NCBI RefSeq assembly: GCF_000355905.1 | Contig: NZ_APLF01000009.1 | Location: 248,001 to 312,000, forward strand | Direction: 5' to 3' | Length of the DNA stretch: 64,000 nt | DNA from: Psychroflexus gondwanensis ACAM 44 | GTDB lineage: Bacteria > Bacteroidota > Bacteroidia > Flavobacteriales > Flavobacteriaceae | In this document: positions 47,571-57,110 of the stretch, piece by piece | How the letters are laid out: the number at the start of each line of letters is the position of its first letter | Numbering within the stretch: position 1 is the stretch's first letter | Made by a program: the position numbers and the translations under genes | The notes under the pieces: model-generated | What the model saw: only the letters and a program-made list of their open reading frames with translations | What the model was told of the DNA's origin: nothing | Database searches by the model: none

Positions 47571-48420
47571 ATTAATTTTTTATCTGATTATTAGTTCCGT
47601 TATGCTGAGTTCATGCGCTTTCTTTAGTAAGGAAGAAAATACGACTAGTGTGGCGAGGGTAAATAATCATTACCTGTCTCGCGAAGAGCTCTCCGAGCAA
47701 ATATCCAGTAATCTTTCAGAAATGGATAGTACTGTAGCTGCTAGGAATTATATTCAAAATTGGGCTAGGGATAAGCTGTTTTTAGATAGAGCAAAATTGA
47801 ATTTACCCCAAGAGCAACAATCGTATTTTAGAGACTTGTCCAAAAGGTATGAAGAGCAATTGTTTAAAAAGGCCTATAAGGATGCACTTATTGAAAAACA
47901 GTTGAAAATTCAAATTGATTCCTCAGAAATTGCTTCGTACTATCAAGACAACAAATCCAATTTCAAATTGAATGAAGATTTAGTTCAATTAAGATACCTT
48001 CAATTGGATAAAAAAATGAAATCTTTGCGTGACATAAAACGTGAATTTGTACGTTTTAATGCTGAAGATATGCTATCATTGCAAGAAAAGTCTTTGGAAT
48101 TCAAATCTTTATCTTTAAACGATTCCATCTGGGTTCGCGTCACCGACGTAGTCAAAGAATTTGAAGAAAACAAAGGTATACAGCTGGAAAAGTCTGAAAT
48201 ATCAAAGGCCAATAGTTTTTTGGAATTTGAAAATGAAAGCGATTTGTTTTACTTTTATTCCAAAGACTTTTTAAAGCGTAACGATGAAGCGCCTTTAAGC
48301 TATGTGAGACCAACTATTGAGCAGATTTTACTCAACAAGAAAAAAATAAATATTTCAAAAATAATTGACAAAGAGATTACAAAAGATGCTACAAAAAATA
48401 ATGAATTTAAAGTCTATTAA
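47560..48420 (+). CDS. SurA-N-like lipoprotein, probably TTG start
   Basis: The 286-residue product starts at TTG 47560, since no ATG precedes the signal sequence: MKSKLIFYLIISSVMLSSC is a complete lipoprotein signal with lipobox LSSC. The mature part is helical with SVARVNNHYLSREELSEQIS, as in the N-terminal region of SurA/PrsA, but it lacks a parvulin domain. It is therefore likely a chaperone without isomerase activity. It overlaps the upstream gene by 11 bases and the downstream gene by 35, typical of translational coupling. Confidence 0.85.
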   Translation: MKSKLIFYLIISSVMLSSCAFFSKEENTTSVARVNNHYLSREELSEQISSNLSEMDSTVAARNYIQNWARDKLFLDRAKLNLPQEQQSYFRDLSKRYEEQLFKKAYKDALIEKQLKIQIDSSEIASYYQDNKSNFKLNEDLVQLRYLQLDKKMKSLRDIKREFVRFNAEDMLSLQEKSLEFKSLSLNDSIWVRVTDVVKEFEENKGIQLEKSEISKANSFLEFENESDLFYFYSKDFLKRNDEAPLSYVRPTIEQILLNKKKINISKIIDKEITKDATKNNEFKVY

Positions 48421-49843
48421 TTTAAAAGCTATTGCATTTTTAGGAATGTTGTTCTTTAGTTTTATCACTATAGCTCAAGTGACTATAGATGATGAAGACA
48501 ACTTGCTAAAAGAGTCAGATTTCAGCCCTGAAATATTGAAAGCGACTAAAATGACTCAAGACGGTCGTTTAAAAATTGACGGGGTTGCCGCTGTTGTTGG
48601 AGATTATTTGGTTTTAGAAAGTGATATTTCTAAAGCATATATCGATATGAAAAACCAACAAATTGGTGAAATTACCTATTGTGATGTCGCCGAAACAATT
48701 CTTGAGAATAAGCTTTTTGCTCATCATGCGGTCCAAGACAGTTTGCCTTTCAATCCTTCTCGTGTAGAAAGTTTTACAGATCAACAAATAGATCAATTTG
48801 TACGACAAGTCGGTAGTATGGATAAGCTATTAGAATTCTATAAAATCGATTCTGAAAGTGAACTGAGAGACCAACTTAACGAAATCAACACCCAAAGAAT
48901 GCTTGCTGAAGAGATGCAAGGATCTATTGTGGACGAGGTTGAAATAACCCCTGAAGAGACAAGAGATTTCTTCGAGGCTATTCCAGAAGATGAAATTCCA
49001 TTGATAAATGATGAGGTAGAACTTGCTCAAATTATTGTAAGGCCTGAAGTAGGTGAAAAAGAGGAACAAGCTGTTATCGACAAATTGAATTCTTATAGAG
49101 ACGATGTAGTTGCCGGTGGAAGTTTTGCTACCAAGGCTGTTTTATATTCTGAAGATAGAGGATCTAGGAGTCAGGGAGGTAAAATTACCTTAACTAGGGA
49201 AGACAATTTTGTAAAAGAATTTAAAGATGCTGCATTCAGTTTACAAGAGGGTGAGGTGAGTAAACCTTTTGAAACTGAATTTGGATGGCACATTCTTACT
49301 GTGGAAAAAATTAGAGGTCAGCAAGTAGATGTTAGACACATTTTATTATATCCTGAAATTAGTTCTGAAGCTATTCAAAAAGCTAAAGATGAAATTGAAC
49401 TGGTTAGAAAAAAAATAGTTGATGGAGAAGTTGATTTTAAAGAGGCTGCAAGAGAAGTGTCCGATGAAATGGAAACTAGAGAAAGTGGTGGCCAATTGAT
49501 AAATAACGCGACTGGCGATAGACGTTTTGAGTTGACCAAGATAGACCCTACACTCTACGACCAAGTCATAGACCTGAAAGAAAATGAAGTGTCTCAAGTC
49601 ATTAAAGATTCTGAGCCTAGAACCGCTAAAATCTTTTTTAAGGTCATTACAGTCACCAAAAAGATCCCGGAGCACATAGCTGAATTCAGTAAAGATTACA
49701 CAAAAATCCGAGAACTGGCTTTACAGCAGAAAAAGTTAAGAGAAATAAAAGAGTGGAAAGCCGAAAAGGTTATAGATACCTACGTTAAAATAAATGGAGA
49801 TTACAAAGCTTGTGAATTTGCAAAATCTTGGATAAAACAATAA
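48386..49843 (+). CDS. SurA-like peptidylprolyl isomerase
   Basis: The protein has a signal peptide (MNLKSINLKAIAFLGMLFF from ATG 48401; ATG 48386 and TTG 48365 are alternatives), an N-terminal chaperone domain with IDGVAAVVGDYLVLESDISK, and two parvulin domains ending in FGWHILTV (about residue 295) and a more divergent second one near 310-400. The order is that of E. coli SurA. It presumably supports outer-membrane protein assembly. Exact start is uncertain among the three codons. A one-base gap separates it from moxR. Confidence 0.9.
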   Translation: MLQKIMNLKSINLKAIAFLGMLFFSFITIAQVTIDDEDNLLKESDFSPEILKATKMTQDGRLKIDGVAAVVGDYLVLESDISKAYIDMKNQQIGEITYCDVAETILENKLFAHHAVQDSLPFNPSRVESFTDQQIDQFVRQVGSMDKLLEFYKIDSESELRDQLNEINTQRMLAEEMQGSIVDEVEITPEETRDFFEAIPEDEIPLINDEVELAQIIVRPEVGEKEEQAVIDKLNSYRDDVVAGGSFATKAVLYSEDRGSRSQGGKITLTREDNFVKEFKDAAFSLQEGEVSKPFETEFGWHILTVEKIRGQQVDVRHILLYPEISSEAIQKAKDEIELVRKKIVDGEVDFKEAAREVSDEMETRESGGQLINNATGDRRFELTKIDPTLYDQVIDLKENEVSQVIKDSEPRTAKIFFKVITVTKKIPEHIAEFSKDYTKIRELALQQKKLREIKEWKAEKVIDTYVKINGDYKACEFAKSWIKQ

Positions 49844-49844
49844 T

Positions 49845-50798
49845 ATGTCTGATGTTCAGGAATTAGATGAGTTTGTAAAAAAGTATGCGGCTTTAAAGTC
49901 TGAAATTGCCAAGGTAATTGTAGGGCAAGATAAAGTTGTAGAGACTTTATTAATATCTATTTTTTCCGGAGGTCATTCCCTTTTGGTGGGCGTGCCTGGC
50001 CTAGCTAAAACACTCATGGTCAATACCATCTCTCAAGCATTGGGCCTAGACTTTAAAAGAGTTCAATTTACACCAGATTTAATGCCAAGTGATATAATTG
50101 GTTCTGAAATTCTGGACGAAAATAGAAAGTTCAAGTTTCTGAAAGGACCTGTTTTTACAAATATGTTACTAGCAGATGAAATTAACAGAACTCCACCAAA
50201 AACCCAAGCCGCCTTACTAGAAGCCATGCAAGAAAAAGCGGTAACTGTTGGCGGAAAGAATTACAAGCTCTCTAAGCCTTATTTTGTTCTTGCTACCCAA
50301 AATCCTATTGAGCAGGAAGGGACTTATCCACTACCAGAAGCCCAATTGGATAGGTTTATGTTCGAGGTTAATCTTACTTATCCTAGTTACCAAGAGGAAG
50401 TGGATGTCGTTAAGGCGACAACTCAAAATCACAATGCTCAGATCGATTCACTCTTTAGTGCTGCAGAAATTATTGAAATTCAACAATTAATTAGAAAAAT
50501 GCCAATCGCAGATAATGTGATTGAGTATGCTGTAACTTTAGTGAGTAAAACCAGACCCAATACAGAGTCATCATCAGAATTTATCAATACGTATGTAGAT
50601 TGGGGGGCAGGACCAAGAGCTTCTCAAAACCTCGTGCTTGCAGGAAAAACACATGCGGCGTCCAAAGGTAAATATTCACCCGATATTGAAGATATACAAG
50701 CTGTGGCCACATCTATATTAAGGCACAGGGTAGTAAGAAATTACAAAGCTGAAGCAGAAAACATATCGATAGAAGCTATTATAGATCAATTGCTCTAA
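49845..50798 (+). CDS. MoxR-family AAA+ ATPase
   Basis: The 317-residue protein is a MoxR-type AAA+ ATPase: Walker A GVPGLAKTLM near residues 47-56, Walker B LLADEINRTPPKTQAALLEAMQE and sensor ATQNPIEQEGTYPLPEAQLDRF. MoxR proteins work with VWA-domain partners as chaperones that insert metals or activate enzymes. No VWA gene is within the window next to it. It follows the SurA-like gene after one base and may share its transcript. Confidence 0.94.
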   Translation: MSDVQELDEFVKKYAALKSEIAKVIVGQDKVVETLLISIFSGGHSLLVGVPGLAKTLMVNTISQALGLDFKRVQFTPDLMPSDIIGSEILDENRKFKFLKGPVFTNMLLADEINRTPPKTQAALLEAMQEKAVTVGGKNYKLSKPYFVLATQNPIEQEGTYPLPEAQLDRFMFEVNLTYPSYQEEVDVVKATTQNHNAQIDSLFSAAEIIEIQQLIRKMPIADNVIEYAVTLVSKTRPNTESSSEFINTYVDWGAGPRASQNLVLAGKTHAASKGKYSPDIEDIQAVATSILRHRVVRNYKAEAENISIEAIIDQLL

Positions 50799-51001
50799 GT
50801 TTTATTGATACTCAATCTAAATTATTGAGATTTTTATTACTTTTAGTCCTCCATCTACCGCATCAAATTATCATTTTATTATTTATTATTTGAAAAAATT
50901 GTAAATACCATAATTATAATCACTATTATTGATCTAGATGTGAATTATTGTTAGAAATTTTGCTATTATCTTACATATTTTCTAAAGTCAACTGAAATCA
51001 C

Positions 51002-51009
51002 TATTTTTG
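51002..51009 (+). promoter_or_regulatory. aconitase promoter -7 element
   Basis: TATTTTTG at 51002-51009 matches TAnnTTTG, 22 bases before the aconitase ATG. The 233-base gap 50799-51031 holds no gene. Confidence 0.5.
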
Positions 51010-51031
51010 TAGTACAAATAAAACATATACT

Positions 51032-53299
51032 ATGGCTTTTGATATCGATATGATTAAGAAAGTGTATAGCCAAATGCCCGAAAGAGTTGAAAAAGCTCGA
51101 GAAGTAGTTGGTAAACCACTTACACTTTCAGAAAAAATCCTTTATTCCCACTTATGGGAAAAGACACCAAGTAAAAAACTTAATAGAGGTAAAGATTACG
51201 TAGATTTTGCTCCAGACCGCATTGCTTGTCAAGATGCAACGGCACAGATGGCCTTATTACAGTTTATGCAAGCTGGAAAAGAAAATGTAGCCGTTCCTAC
51301 GACCGTACATTGCGATCACTTGATCCAAGCAAAACAAGGCGCTGTAAAAGACTTGAAAAGAGCCAATGATACCAGTAGTGAGGTTTTTGATTTTTTGGAA
51401 TCGGTATCTAGTAAATACGGTATTGGATTTTGGAAACCGGGAGCAGGAATTATACACCAAGTCGTCTTAGAAAATTACGCTTTTCCTGGAGGAATGATGA
51501 TAGGAACCGACTCACATACGGTAAATGCAGGTGGACTCGGAATGGTCGCTATAGGAGTAGGTGGAGCAGATGCTGTAGACGTTATGGCTGGAATGCCTTG
51601 GGAGCTTAAATTTCCTAAATTAATTGGTGTGAAGTTGACTGGTGCACCAAAAGGATGGACTGCTGCTAAAGATGTAATCTTGAAAGTGGCACAAATTTTA
51701 ACGGTAAAAGGAGGAACAGGTTGTATCGTCGAATACTTTGGCGAAGGTGCTAAAAACCTCTCTTGTACTGGGAAAGGAACTATTTGTAATATGGGAGCAG
51801 AAATAGGAGCGACCACATCTACATTTGGCTACGATGATTCTATGGAACGTTTTTTAAGGGCGACAGATAGAAACGAAATTGCAGATGAAGCCAATAAAAT
51901 AAGAGAGCACCTTACTGGAGATGCTGAGGTTTATGACAACCCAGAAGAGTATTTTGACCAAGTTATTGAAATTGACTTAAATACCTTAATGCCACATTTA
52001 AATGGTCCTTTTACTCCAGATTTAGCCACTCCCGTTGGAGAGCTAGGAGCAAAAGCTAAAGAAAATGGATGGCCAATAAAAGTGGATTGGGGATTAATAG
52101 GGTCTTGTACTAACTCTTCTTACGAAGATTTAACTAGAGCGGCCTCTATTGCTAAGCAGGCAGTGGATAAAAAATTAATACCAAAATCTGATTTTGGTAT
52201 TAACCCAGGTTCAGAGCAAATTCGATTTACTGCAGAACGTGATGGGCTTCTTAAAGTTTTTGAAGATTTAGGAGCGACTATATTTACTAATGCCTGTGGA
52301 CCTTGTATAGGCCAATGGGATAGAAGTGACAGAAAAGGCGATGAGAAGAATACAATTGTTCATTCTTTTAATAGAAACTTTTCGAAACGAGCTGATGGTA
52401 ATCCAAATACACATGCTTTTGTAGGTTCTCCAGAAATGGTAGCAGCCATAGCAATTTCTGGTCGTTTGGATTTTGATCCAATGAACGACACTCTTATCAA
52501 TGAAGATGGTGAAGAAGTGAAATTGGACCCGCCTCAAGGAATAGAATTACCCGAACTAGGTTTTGCTGTTGAAAACAATGGGTATTTGGAGCCCAAAGAG
52601 GATGGAAGCTCTATTAATGTAAGTGTGGATCCCAGCTCTAATAGAATTCAATTGTTAGATCCGTTTGATCCTTGGGATGGTAAAAATCTTACAGGAGCCA
52701 AATTGCTAATAAAAGCTCATGGTAAGTGTACAACAGACCATATTTCTATGGCTGGTCCTTGGTTGAAGTATAGAGGGCACCTAGATAATATCTCAGAAAA
52801 TTGTTTGATTGGTGCAGTGAATGCTTTTAATATGAAGACTAACTTTGTAAAAAGTCAGTTGGATGGAAAACATGATGCTGTTCCCAAAACACAAAGAGCT
52901 TATAAAGCTGAAGGCATACCAACGGTAGTTGTGGGAGACCATAACTATGGTGAAGGGTCTTCACGTGAACACGCTGCTATGGAGCCAAGACATCTTGGTG
53001 TAAGAGTCGTTTTGGTGAAATCTTTTGCAAGAATTCATGAGACGAATTTGAAAAAGCAAGGAATGCTAGGAATTACTTTTGAGAACGAAAGTGACTACGA
53101 CTTGATTCAAGAAGATGATACGTTTAACTTTGTAGATCTTAAGGACTTTGCAGAAGGCAAACCTTTAACTATTGAAGTTGTTCATGCCGATGGGTCGAAA
53201 GACACTTTCAAAGCAAATCACACTTACAATGACACTCAAATTGGATGGTTTAAAGAGGGCTCTGCGCTTAATATGATTAAGAAGCATAATAAGGCTTAA
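51032..53299 (+). CDS. acn: aconitate hydratase (mitochondrial-type)
   Basis: Aconitase interconverts citrate and isocitrate through a 4Fe-4S cluster. The 755-residue protein has the family's [14 protein letters not shown] start region, [12 protein letters not shown], cluster cysteines in [14 protein letters not shown] and [10 protein letters not shown], and the C-terminal swivel domain with [14 protein letters not shown]. The length and motifs match the mitochondrial-type enzyme and not the longer AcnA/IRP type or AcnB. With malate dehydrogenase it represents the TCA cycle in this window. Confidence 0.95.
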   Translation: MAFDIDMIKKVYSQMPERVEKAREVVGKPLTLSEKILYSHLWEKTPSKKLNRGKDYVDFAPDRIACQDATAQMALLQFMQAGKENVAVPTTVHCDHLIQAKQGAVKDLKRANDTSSEVFDFLESVSSKYGIGFWKPGAGIIHQVVLENYAFPGGMMIGTDSHTVNAGGLGMVAIGVGGADAVDVMAGMPWELKFPKLIGVKLTGAPKGWTAAKDVILKVAQILTVKGGTGCIVEYFGEGAKNLSCTGKGTICNMGAEIGATTSTFGYDDSMERFLRATDRNEIADEANKIREHLTGDAEVYDNPEEYFDQVIEIDLNTLMPHLNGPFTPDLATPVGELGAKAKENGWPIKVDWGLIGSCTNSSYEDLTRAASIAKQAVDKKLIPKSDFGINPGSEQIRFTAERDGLLKVFEDLGATIFTNACGPCIGQWDRSDRKGDEKNTIVHSFNRNFSKRADGNPNTHAFVGSPEMVAAIAISGRLDFDPMNDTLINEDGEEVKLDPPQGIELPELGFAVENNGYLEPKEDGSSINVSVDPSSNRIQLLDPFDPWDGKNLTGAKLLIKAHGKCTTDHISMAGPWLKYRGHLDNISENCLIGAVNAFNMKTNFVKSQLDGKHDAVPKTQRAYKAEGIPTVVVGDHNYGEGSSREHAAMEPRHLGVRVVLVKSFARIHETNLKKQGMLGITFENESDYDLIQEDDTFNFVDLKDFAEGKPLTIEVVHADGSKDTFKANHTYNDTQIGWFKEGSALNMIKKHNKA

Positions 53300-53326
53300 A
53301 ACTTATTTCACAATGTTATGTTTAAA

Positions 53327-53351
53327 GAAGCCATCTCCGAGAGATGGCTTC
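53327..53351 (+). terminator. aconitase terminator
   Basis: An 11-bp stem (53327-53337 with 53341-53351) and a three-base loop lie 28 bases after the gene; the T-run after it is weak (TTAGTTTTG). Confidence 0.7.
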
Positions 53352-53390
53352 TTAGTTTTGAAGCTTGTAAGTACAAGTTAAATACTGATT

Positions 53391-53957
53391 ATGAAATTTT
53401 TTAAAAAACATTGGAGTAGTCTTCTTTTTGTAGTCGTAGTTATATTATTGATCCTTCCACCCACAAGACTTCCAATTCAGATTTTTATTAATAAAATTAT
53501 TGCTTTCAGTCCTTCTGAAATTAGTCAAGATGATAGGGAGTCTCTAACGGATTACGAGTGGTACATGAAAAATGCTGATGGTAAAACGGTAAATTTTGAA
53601 AATTCTGAAGATAAAATAATACTCATAAATTATTGGGCAACTTGGTGTGCACCTTGTATCGCAGAGATGCCAGATTTGCAAAAACTATATGGCGATTATA
53701 AGAATAAAGTAGACTTCTACTTTGTCACCTCAGATTCACAAGACCTTGTAAGACCTTTTTTGAAAAAAAGAAATCTGGATATCCCTGTATATTACTTGTT
53801 ATCGGAGCCTCCTAAAGGTTTACAAAGTCAAAAATTACCAACCACATTTCTTATCAATCCTGAAGGGGAAATCGTTATAAAAAAGACAGGAGCTGCCAAT
53901 TGGAATAGCGCCACTGTAAGACATACAATTGATAAAATATATTCAAAAAATCTATAA
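53391..53957 (+). CDS. membrane-anchored TlpA-like thiol-disulfide oxidoreductase
   Basis: The 188-residue protein has one N-terminal membrane helix (about residues 9-22) and a periplasmic thioredoxin domain with active site C86-A-P-C89 in YWATWCAPCIAEMP, and cis-proline region KLPTTFLINPEG. It resembles TlpA/ResA reductases that keep exported cysteines reduced, for instance for cytochrome c maturation. It lies 48 bases before the glutathione peroxidase gene. Confidence 0.9.
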   Translation: MKFFKKHWSSLLFVVVVILLILPPTRLPIQIFINKIIAFSPSEISQDDRESLTDYEWYMKNADGKTVNFENSEDKIILINYWATWCAPCIAEMPDLQKLYGDYKNKVDFYFVTSDSQDLVRPFLKKRNLDIPVYYLLSEPPKGLQSQKLPTTFLINPEGEIVIKKTGAANWNSATVRHTIDKIYSKNL

Positions 53958-54004
53958 ACAAAAGCCTAAGTCAAATAGGCTGCAATACATTTAAAATAAA
54001 AAAT

Positions 54005-54490
54005 ATGAACTCCAGTATACACCAATTTCTAGCCACCGATATAAAAGGCGATACCTTTGAATTTTCAAATCTTAAAGGGAAAAAAGTTATGATTGTAAAT
54101 ACAGCTTCTCAATGTGGACTTACTCCTCAATATGAAAAGCTGCAAGAACTCTATGATACTTACAAAGATTCTGATTTCACTATTATAGGTTTCCCAAGTA
54201 ATGATTTTATGGGGCAAGAGCCTGGAAGCAATTCTGAAATATCAAAATTTTGTGTCGAAAATTATGGTGTGGAATTCAAAATGATGGGAAAGATTAAAAT
54301 TAAAGGGGATGATAAACATGATGTCTATCAATTTCTAACCGATAAGGAATGGAATAATAAACAAGATAGCTCGGTAGAGTGGAATTTTCAAAAATATCTT
54401 TTAAATAGGAACGGTGAGCTCGAAAAAGTGATTTCTCCACAAACATCTCCAATGGATGAAGAAATTGTGAATTGGATAAAACAAAGCTAA
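54005..54490 (+). CDS. glutathione peroxidase-like peroxidase
   Basis: The 161-residue protein belongs to the GPx family with a cysteine (C37 in NTASQCGLT) in place of selenocysteine. The tetrad glutamine in FPSNDFMGQEPGSN and tryptophan in VEWNFQKYL are present. Members in bacteria usually take electrons from thioredoxin instead of glutathione. Its position after the TlpA-like gene suggests co-transcription and a joint thiol redox role. Confidence 0.93.
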   Translation: MNSSIHQFLATDIKGDTFEFSNLKGKKVMIVNTASQCGLTPQYEKLQELYDTYKDSDFTIIGFPSNDFMGQEPGSNSEISKFCVENYGVEFKMMGKIKIKGDDKHDVYQFLTDKEWNNKQDSSVEWNFQKYLLNRNGELEKVISPQTSPMDEEIVNWIKQS

Positions 54491-54620
54491 AACATAAAAT
54501 AGGTTATCTGATTGTAGGAATCTTTTGTTAGGTTTAAGGTCGATTTGTCCTTGAGGTGTGACATATTATTCGTTTTACCGAAACATGTTCGTCACAGACT
54601 TTTTTCACTCTCATTTCTGA

Positions 54621-54672
54621 AAAAAAAATGCTTATCATCCCGACAGTAAAATTCGGATGATTAGCTTTTTTT
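54621..54672 (+). terminator. terminator after the peroxidase gene
   Basis: A stem of about 17 pairs with one mismatch (54621-54640 with 54655-54672), loop of 14 bases, A-rich before and T-rich after, can serve both the peroxidase gene and the convergent folA. The 305-base gap 54491-54795 otherwise shows no gene. Confidence 0.7.
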
Positions 54673-54795
54673 AATCACGTTATCAAAAAATAATTCAGAA
54701 TCTTTTACGGCCTTTAAAAGGCAAATAGGTATAAGTGGATTTTAAAATTTGGTTGAAATAATCAACCGCGTTTTAAACTCAATACAACTGAAGAT

Positions 54796-55281
54796 TTACT
54801 TTTTAGTATAAGTTAAATAACTAAATGAATACTTGTGTTTTTCATCTTTGTCATGAAATTCAGAATTGACTAGATCCCATTTTTCTTCATCAATCTCAGG
54901 AAAAAAGGCGTCAGCTTCAAATTCGCCATGAACACGAGTTAATTCAATTTTATTAGCAAACGGTAAGGCCTGCTTATAAATCTCACCTCCACCAATTATA
55001 AAAATTTGGTCTTCAGTAGAACTGAATTGGATCGCTTCTTCAAGACTATGTACAACTTCTATAGTCTCATTTTTATAATTTTCCTGCCTGGTAATTACCA
55101 CATGTTTTCTATTAGGGAGAGGCTTGGGGAAGGATTCAAAGGTTTTTCTTCCCATAATTATATGGTGGTAAGACGTAAGAGCTTTAAACCTCTTAAAGTC
55201 ATCTGGAAGACGCCAAATTAAATCGTTATCTTTTCCAAGAGCATTATTTTCTGCAGCCGCAGCAACTATCGTAATCATCAT
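54796..55281 (-). CDS. folA: dihydrofolate reductase
   Basis: DHFR reduces dihydrofolate to tetrahydrofolate with NADPH. The 161-residue protein has the chromosomal DHFR pattern: ITIVAAAAENNALGKDNDLIWRLPDDF, HHIIMGRKTFESF, and IFIIGGGEIYKQAL. The catalytic acid (Asp or Glu) is in the LPDDF segment. It supplies thymidylate synthase, encoded 4 kb away on the same strand (59.3 kb). A two-helix protein gene lies two bases upstream and shares the promoter. Confidence 0.96.
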   Translation of the reverse strand: MMITIVAAAAENNALGKDNDLIWRLPDDFKRFKALTSYHHIIMGRKTFESFPKPLPNRKHVVITRQENYKNETIEVVHSLEEAIQFSSTEDQIFIIGGGEIYKQALPFANKIELTRVHGEFEADAFFPEIDEEKWDLVNSEFHDKDEKHKYSFSYLTYTKK

Positions 55282-55283
55282 GT

Positions 55284-55682
55284 CTATTGAGAATTTTTGT
55301 TATCTTGAGCTGGCTCATCGATAGGGTGCTTTTTATCTACTTTTCTTTGAAGTTTTCGAAGTCGTTCTAGCTGTTTTTCCACAAGTCTGTTCATTTGTTT
55401 TTCTTCCCATTCTTTACCCATTAGGTTATTGACAATAAACACGTTGATGGCATGGATGATTAAAAAGAATAGCCAAATTAATATGGCAGTAACAAACCAA
55501 TAATTATTAAAAGGCTTGAAATCGACCATATAATTTAATACGATATTTACAAATATGAAAATCACAGACCCAGCTATAAATACTACAAGATGAGTTACCA
55601 ATCGCTTCTTTTGTTTTAAACGCTGATGAGCATTTTCATAAAGCTCTATGGCTTCAGGGTCAATTTTCTTATTTGAATCCAT
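55284..55682 (-). CDS. 2TM domain protein
   Basis: The 132-residue protein has two hydrophobic helices (about residues 28-50 and 62-83) flanked by charged coiled-coil-like stretches, matching the 2TM domain family of Bacteroidota. The C-terminus is very charged and ends KKHPIDEPAQDNKNSQ. Its function is unknown. It forms a short operon with folA. Confidence 0.85.
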   Translation of the reverse strand: MDSNKKIDPEAIELYENAHQRLKQKKRLVTHLVVFIAGSVIFIFVNIVLNYMVDFKPFNNYWFVTAILIWLFFLIIHAINVFIVNNLMGKEWEEKQMNRLVEKQLERLRKLQRKVDKKHPIDEPAQDNKNSQ

Positions 55683-55701
55683 TTTCAGTATATTAGAGCT
55701 C

Positions 55702-55709
55702 CAAATTTA
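55702..55709 (-). promoter_or_regulatory. promoter -7 element of the 2TM-folA operon
   Basis: On the minus strand this reads TAAATTTG, a TAnnTTTG match, 19 bases before the 2TM gene start. Confidence 0.5.
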
Positions 55710-55732
55710 CTAATACTTTCACAGACTTGAAC

Positions 55733-56818
55733 ATGATAGATTTAAAAAAAGAATTTCCCATTACCTCTACCTATACTTATTTAAACACACCTTTTACAGG
55801 TGTACTTTCTTCTGAAGTTTCCAAAAAGATACAGGATATGGAGGAAGCTTATAGATTAAGAGGAAGCGTGTTTACCAATGAATACGAAAACCAGATTATT
55901 GAAGATACCAAATCGTTAATCGCTAAAATTTATAATTCCAAAGCTGAGAATATTGGTCTTCTCAATAACTTTTCAACAGGATTCAATCTGATTTTGAATG
56001 ATTTGTCGGATTCCTCTAAAGTTGTTTTGTTAACACAGGATTACCCTTCAGTTAATTTGCCAGTGAAATCTCGGCATTTTCAAATTTATGAAGTTGATAT
56101 TAATCATCACTTATACGAGAATTTAAGAAAAGTCTTCTCAGAGGAAAGTCCAGATTTTTTCATGTTTAGTATGTCTCAATTCATAAGTGGTATAACATTT
56201 AGTATGGATGCCTTAAAAGAGCTTAAAAATGAATTTCCAAGCGTGAGCTTTATGGTGGATGCGACTCAATATTGCGGTACTGAGTCTTTTGATTTTGAGA
56301 ACTCCCCATTTGATGTCTTTGGGACAAGCGGTTATAAATGGATTAATGCTGGTTTGGGGAACGCTTTCTTCCTAATAAAAGATAGCTTTTTGAATCGATT
56401 CAATTTTAAAACTATCGGGAGCAATTCACTTAGTTCAAAACCAGAGGGTGAACCAAGGTTAACCGGATTCCTTGAACCAGGGCATTATGATATTCTTGCA
56501 GTTGCAAGGTTGAAATTTGCTTTAGAATTTCACTACAATAAAGTGGGAATCGATTTTATTGAATCAAACATCAAAACACTTTCAAAACAAGCCAAAGCTC
56601 AATTCTTGGAGATGAATTTACTGGATAACGAAATTATTAACGCAGACGCCTATCAGAATATATTCAGTCTAAAAGGAGATGAAAAATTAATGGAGAAGTT
56701 GCAAGACAAAGGAATCTTAAGTGCTTATCGAGGAGGTAGAATTCGAGTTGGATTTCAATATTTCAACACGGGAACTGACTTAGAAATGTTATTAAATGAG
56801 TTGCGTGAAAATTCTTAA
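55733..56818 (+). CDS. class V PLP-dependent aminotransferase/desulfurase-like enzyme
   Basis: The protein is a fold-type I PLP enzyme of aminotransferase class V (related to NifS and kynureninase). The Schiff-base lysine is in FGTSGYKWINAGLG; the conserved Asp is in MVDATQYCGT; NNFSTGFNLI holds the phosphate region. A substrate cannot be assigned from sequence alone. It converges with egtD-egtB, ten bases from the DUF427 gene, and its family is that of the C-S lyase EgtE, so a role as the last ergothioneine enzyme is a reasonable hypothesis. The start is ATG 55733 (361 residues); a TTG at 55727 is also open. Confidence 0.85.
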   Translation: MIDLKKEFPITSTYTYLNTPFTGVLSSEVSKKIQDMEEAYRLRGSVFTNEYENQIIEDTKSLIAKIYNSKAENIGLLNNFSTGFNLILNDLSDSSKVVLLTQDYPSVNLPVKSRHFQIYEVDINHHLYENLRKVFSEESPDFFMFSMSQFISGITFSMDALKELKNEFPSVSFMVDATQYCGTESFDFENSPFDVFGTSGYKWINAGLGNAFFLIKDSFLNRFNFKTIGSNSLSSKPEGEPRLTGFLEPGHYDILAVARLKFALEFHYNKVGIDFIESNIKTLSKQAKAQFLEMNLLDNEIINADAYQNIFSLKGDEKLMEKLQDKGILSAYRGGRIRVGFQYFNTGTDLEMLLNELRENS

Positions 56819-56827
56819 TTAAAAACT

Positions 56828-57109
56828 CTATTCCACAACGTCTACTCCTTTCCAAAATGCTACATAGTTTTCAATAGCATTGGCTTTAGATTTTGTTTCG
56901 GGATAATACCATGCTGCATTTTTATTTTTTTCGCCTTTTACTACTAAAGTATAATAGGAAGCTTTTCCTTTCCAGGGGCAAGAAGTATGGTAGTCACTAT
57001 TTTCAAAATAAGCGCGGTCAATACTGGAAGCTGGGAAATAGTGATTCCCTTCTACGATTATTGTTTCATCACTTTCAGCTATTTTTTGTCCATTCCAAAG
57101 TGCTTTCAT
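56828..57109 (-). CDS. DUF427 domain protein
   Basis: The 93-residue product from ATG 57109 begins MKALWNGQKIAESDETIIVEG, the typical DUF427 start, followed by NHYFPASSI, TSCPWKGKASYYTL and AAWYYPETKS. The family is a small beta-barrel domain of unknown function. It follows egtD by one base, so it is presumably part of the egtB-egtD operon. A longer frame to 57160 overlaps egtD and is not preferred. Confidence 0.88.
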   Translation of the reverse strand: MKALWNGQKIAESDETIIVEGNHYFPASSIDRAYFENSDYHTSCPWKGKASYYTLVVKGEKNKNAAWYYPETKSKANAIENYVAFWKGVDVVE

Positions 57110-57110
57110 A

